Below are positions 6,248-6,389 of a DNA stretch of 6,389 nucleotides, piece by piece (within the stretch, counting starts at the first letter, position 1; every line of letters starts with the position of its first letter). A program made the position numbers and the translations under genes. The DNA comes from Candidatus Didemnitutus sp. (lineage in GTDB: Bacteria > Verrucomicrobiota > Verrucomicrobiia > Opitutales > Opitutaceae): positions 1-6,389 of the forward strand of contig JAUXOH010000260.1 of NCBI GenBank assembly GCA_030682505.1, given 5' to 3'. The notes beneath the pieces were generated by a model. The model saw nothing but the letters and a program-made list of their open reading frames with translations. It had not been told where the DNA came from and searched no databases.

Positions 6248-6389
6248 GCCAGCCGGTCTTCATTACCGGAGCCAGCGGATTCATCGGCGGCAAGATCGCC
6301 GAGCGCTTGCTCGCCTTGGGTCGGTCGGTGCGCGTGCTGGCGCGGAACCCGCTGCCGGAACTGGAGAAACTCGGGGCCGAAATTGTGCC
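6244..6389 (+). CDS. oleD: OleD-like NAD(P)-dependent short-chain reductase, N-terminal part
   Basis: Only the first 48 codons are present; the gene runs off the right edge. The start is ATGAGCCAGCC, whose ATGA overlaps the oleC stop, so translation is probably coupled. The N-terminus has the extended-SDR nucleotide motif VFITGASGFIGG (5-16; TGxxGxxG with G9, G12, G15) and a second strand VRVLAR (29-34) ending in R34. A basic residue there is common in enzymes preferring NADPH. OleD reduces the 2-alkyl-3-ketoalkanoic acid made by OleA to the 3-hydroxy acid that OleC uses. The specific OleD assignment rests on the position directly after oleC; from 48 residues alone it could be any extended short-chain dehydrogenase or epimerase. 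Confidence 0.82.
   Translation, partial: MSQPVFITGASGFIGGKIAERLLALGRSVRVLARNPLPELEKLGAEIV

Overview
This is a GC-rich, gene-dense bacterial window with seven recognisable protein genes and no RNA genes, insertion sequences or CRISPR. The olefin genes, the weak Shine-Dalgarno signals and the style of one intergenic repeat would fit a Verrucomicrobiota/Opitutales-type bacterium, but that assignment is inference; nothing here is a phylogenetic marker.

Left arm (1-1690, minus strand): queC, then queE, then the first 84 codons of an ExoD-family membrane protein that runs off the left edge. QueC and QueE are two steps of 7-deazaguanine (preQ0/queuosine) synthesis. queE and exoD overlap by 23 bases. 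The 75-base gap between queC and queE holds a near-perfect inverted repeat. Upstream of queC there may be a 36-codon leader ORF with a strong Shine-Dalgarno sequence, whose stop overlaps the queC start (ATGA).

Centre (1691-2585): a divergent intergenic region, then on the plus strand a cytosolic glycerophosphodiester phosphodiesterase. A hairpin plus T-tract sits on its stop codon and may be a terminator. Two further small hairpins follow in the leader of the next gene.

Right arm (2586-6389, plus strand): a tight run of a histone-deacetylase-superfamily hydrolase, RNase D, OleC (beta-lactone synthetase) and the start of OleD (NAD(P)H-dependent reductase, cut by the window edge). Gaps are 13 and 16 bases and oleC/oleD overlap by 4, so this is probably one transcript. 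OleC and OleD are two of the four enzymes of long-chain olefin synthesis by head-to-head fatty acid condensation (OleABCD). OleA and OleB are not in the window.

The main points of interest are the olefin pair placed behind deacetylase and RNase D genes instead of oleA/oleB, the possible queC leader ORF, and the structured leader between the phosphodiesterase and the deacetylase genes. I found no clearly undescribed multi-gene system.
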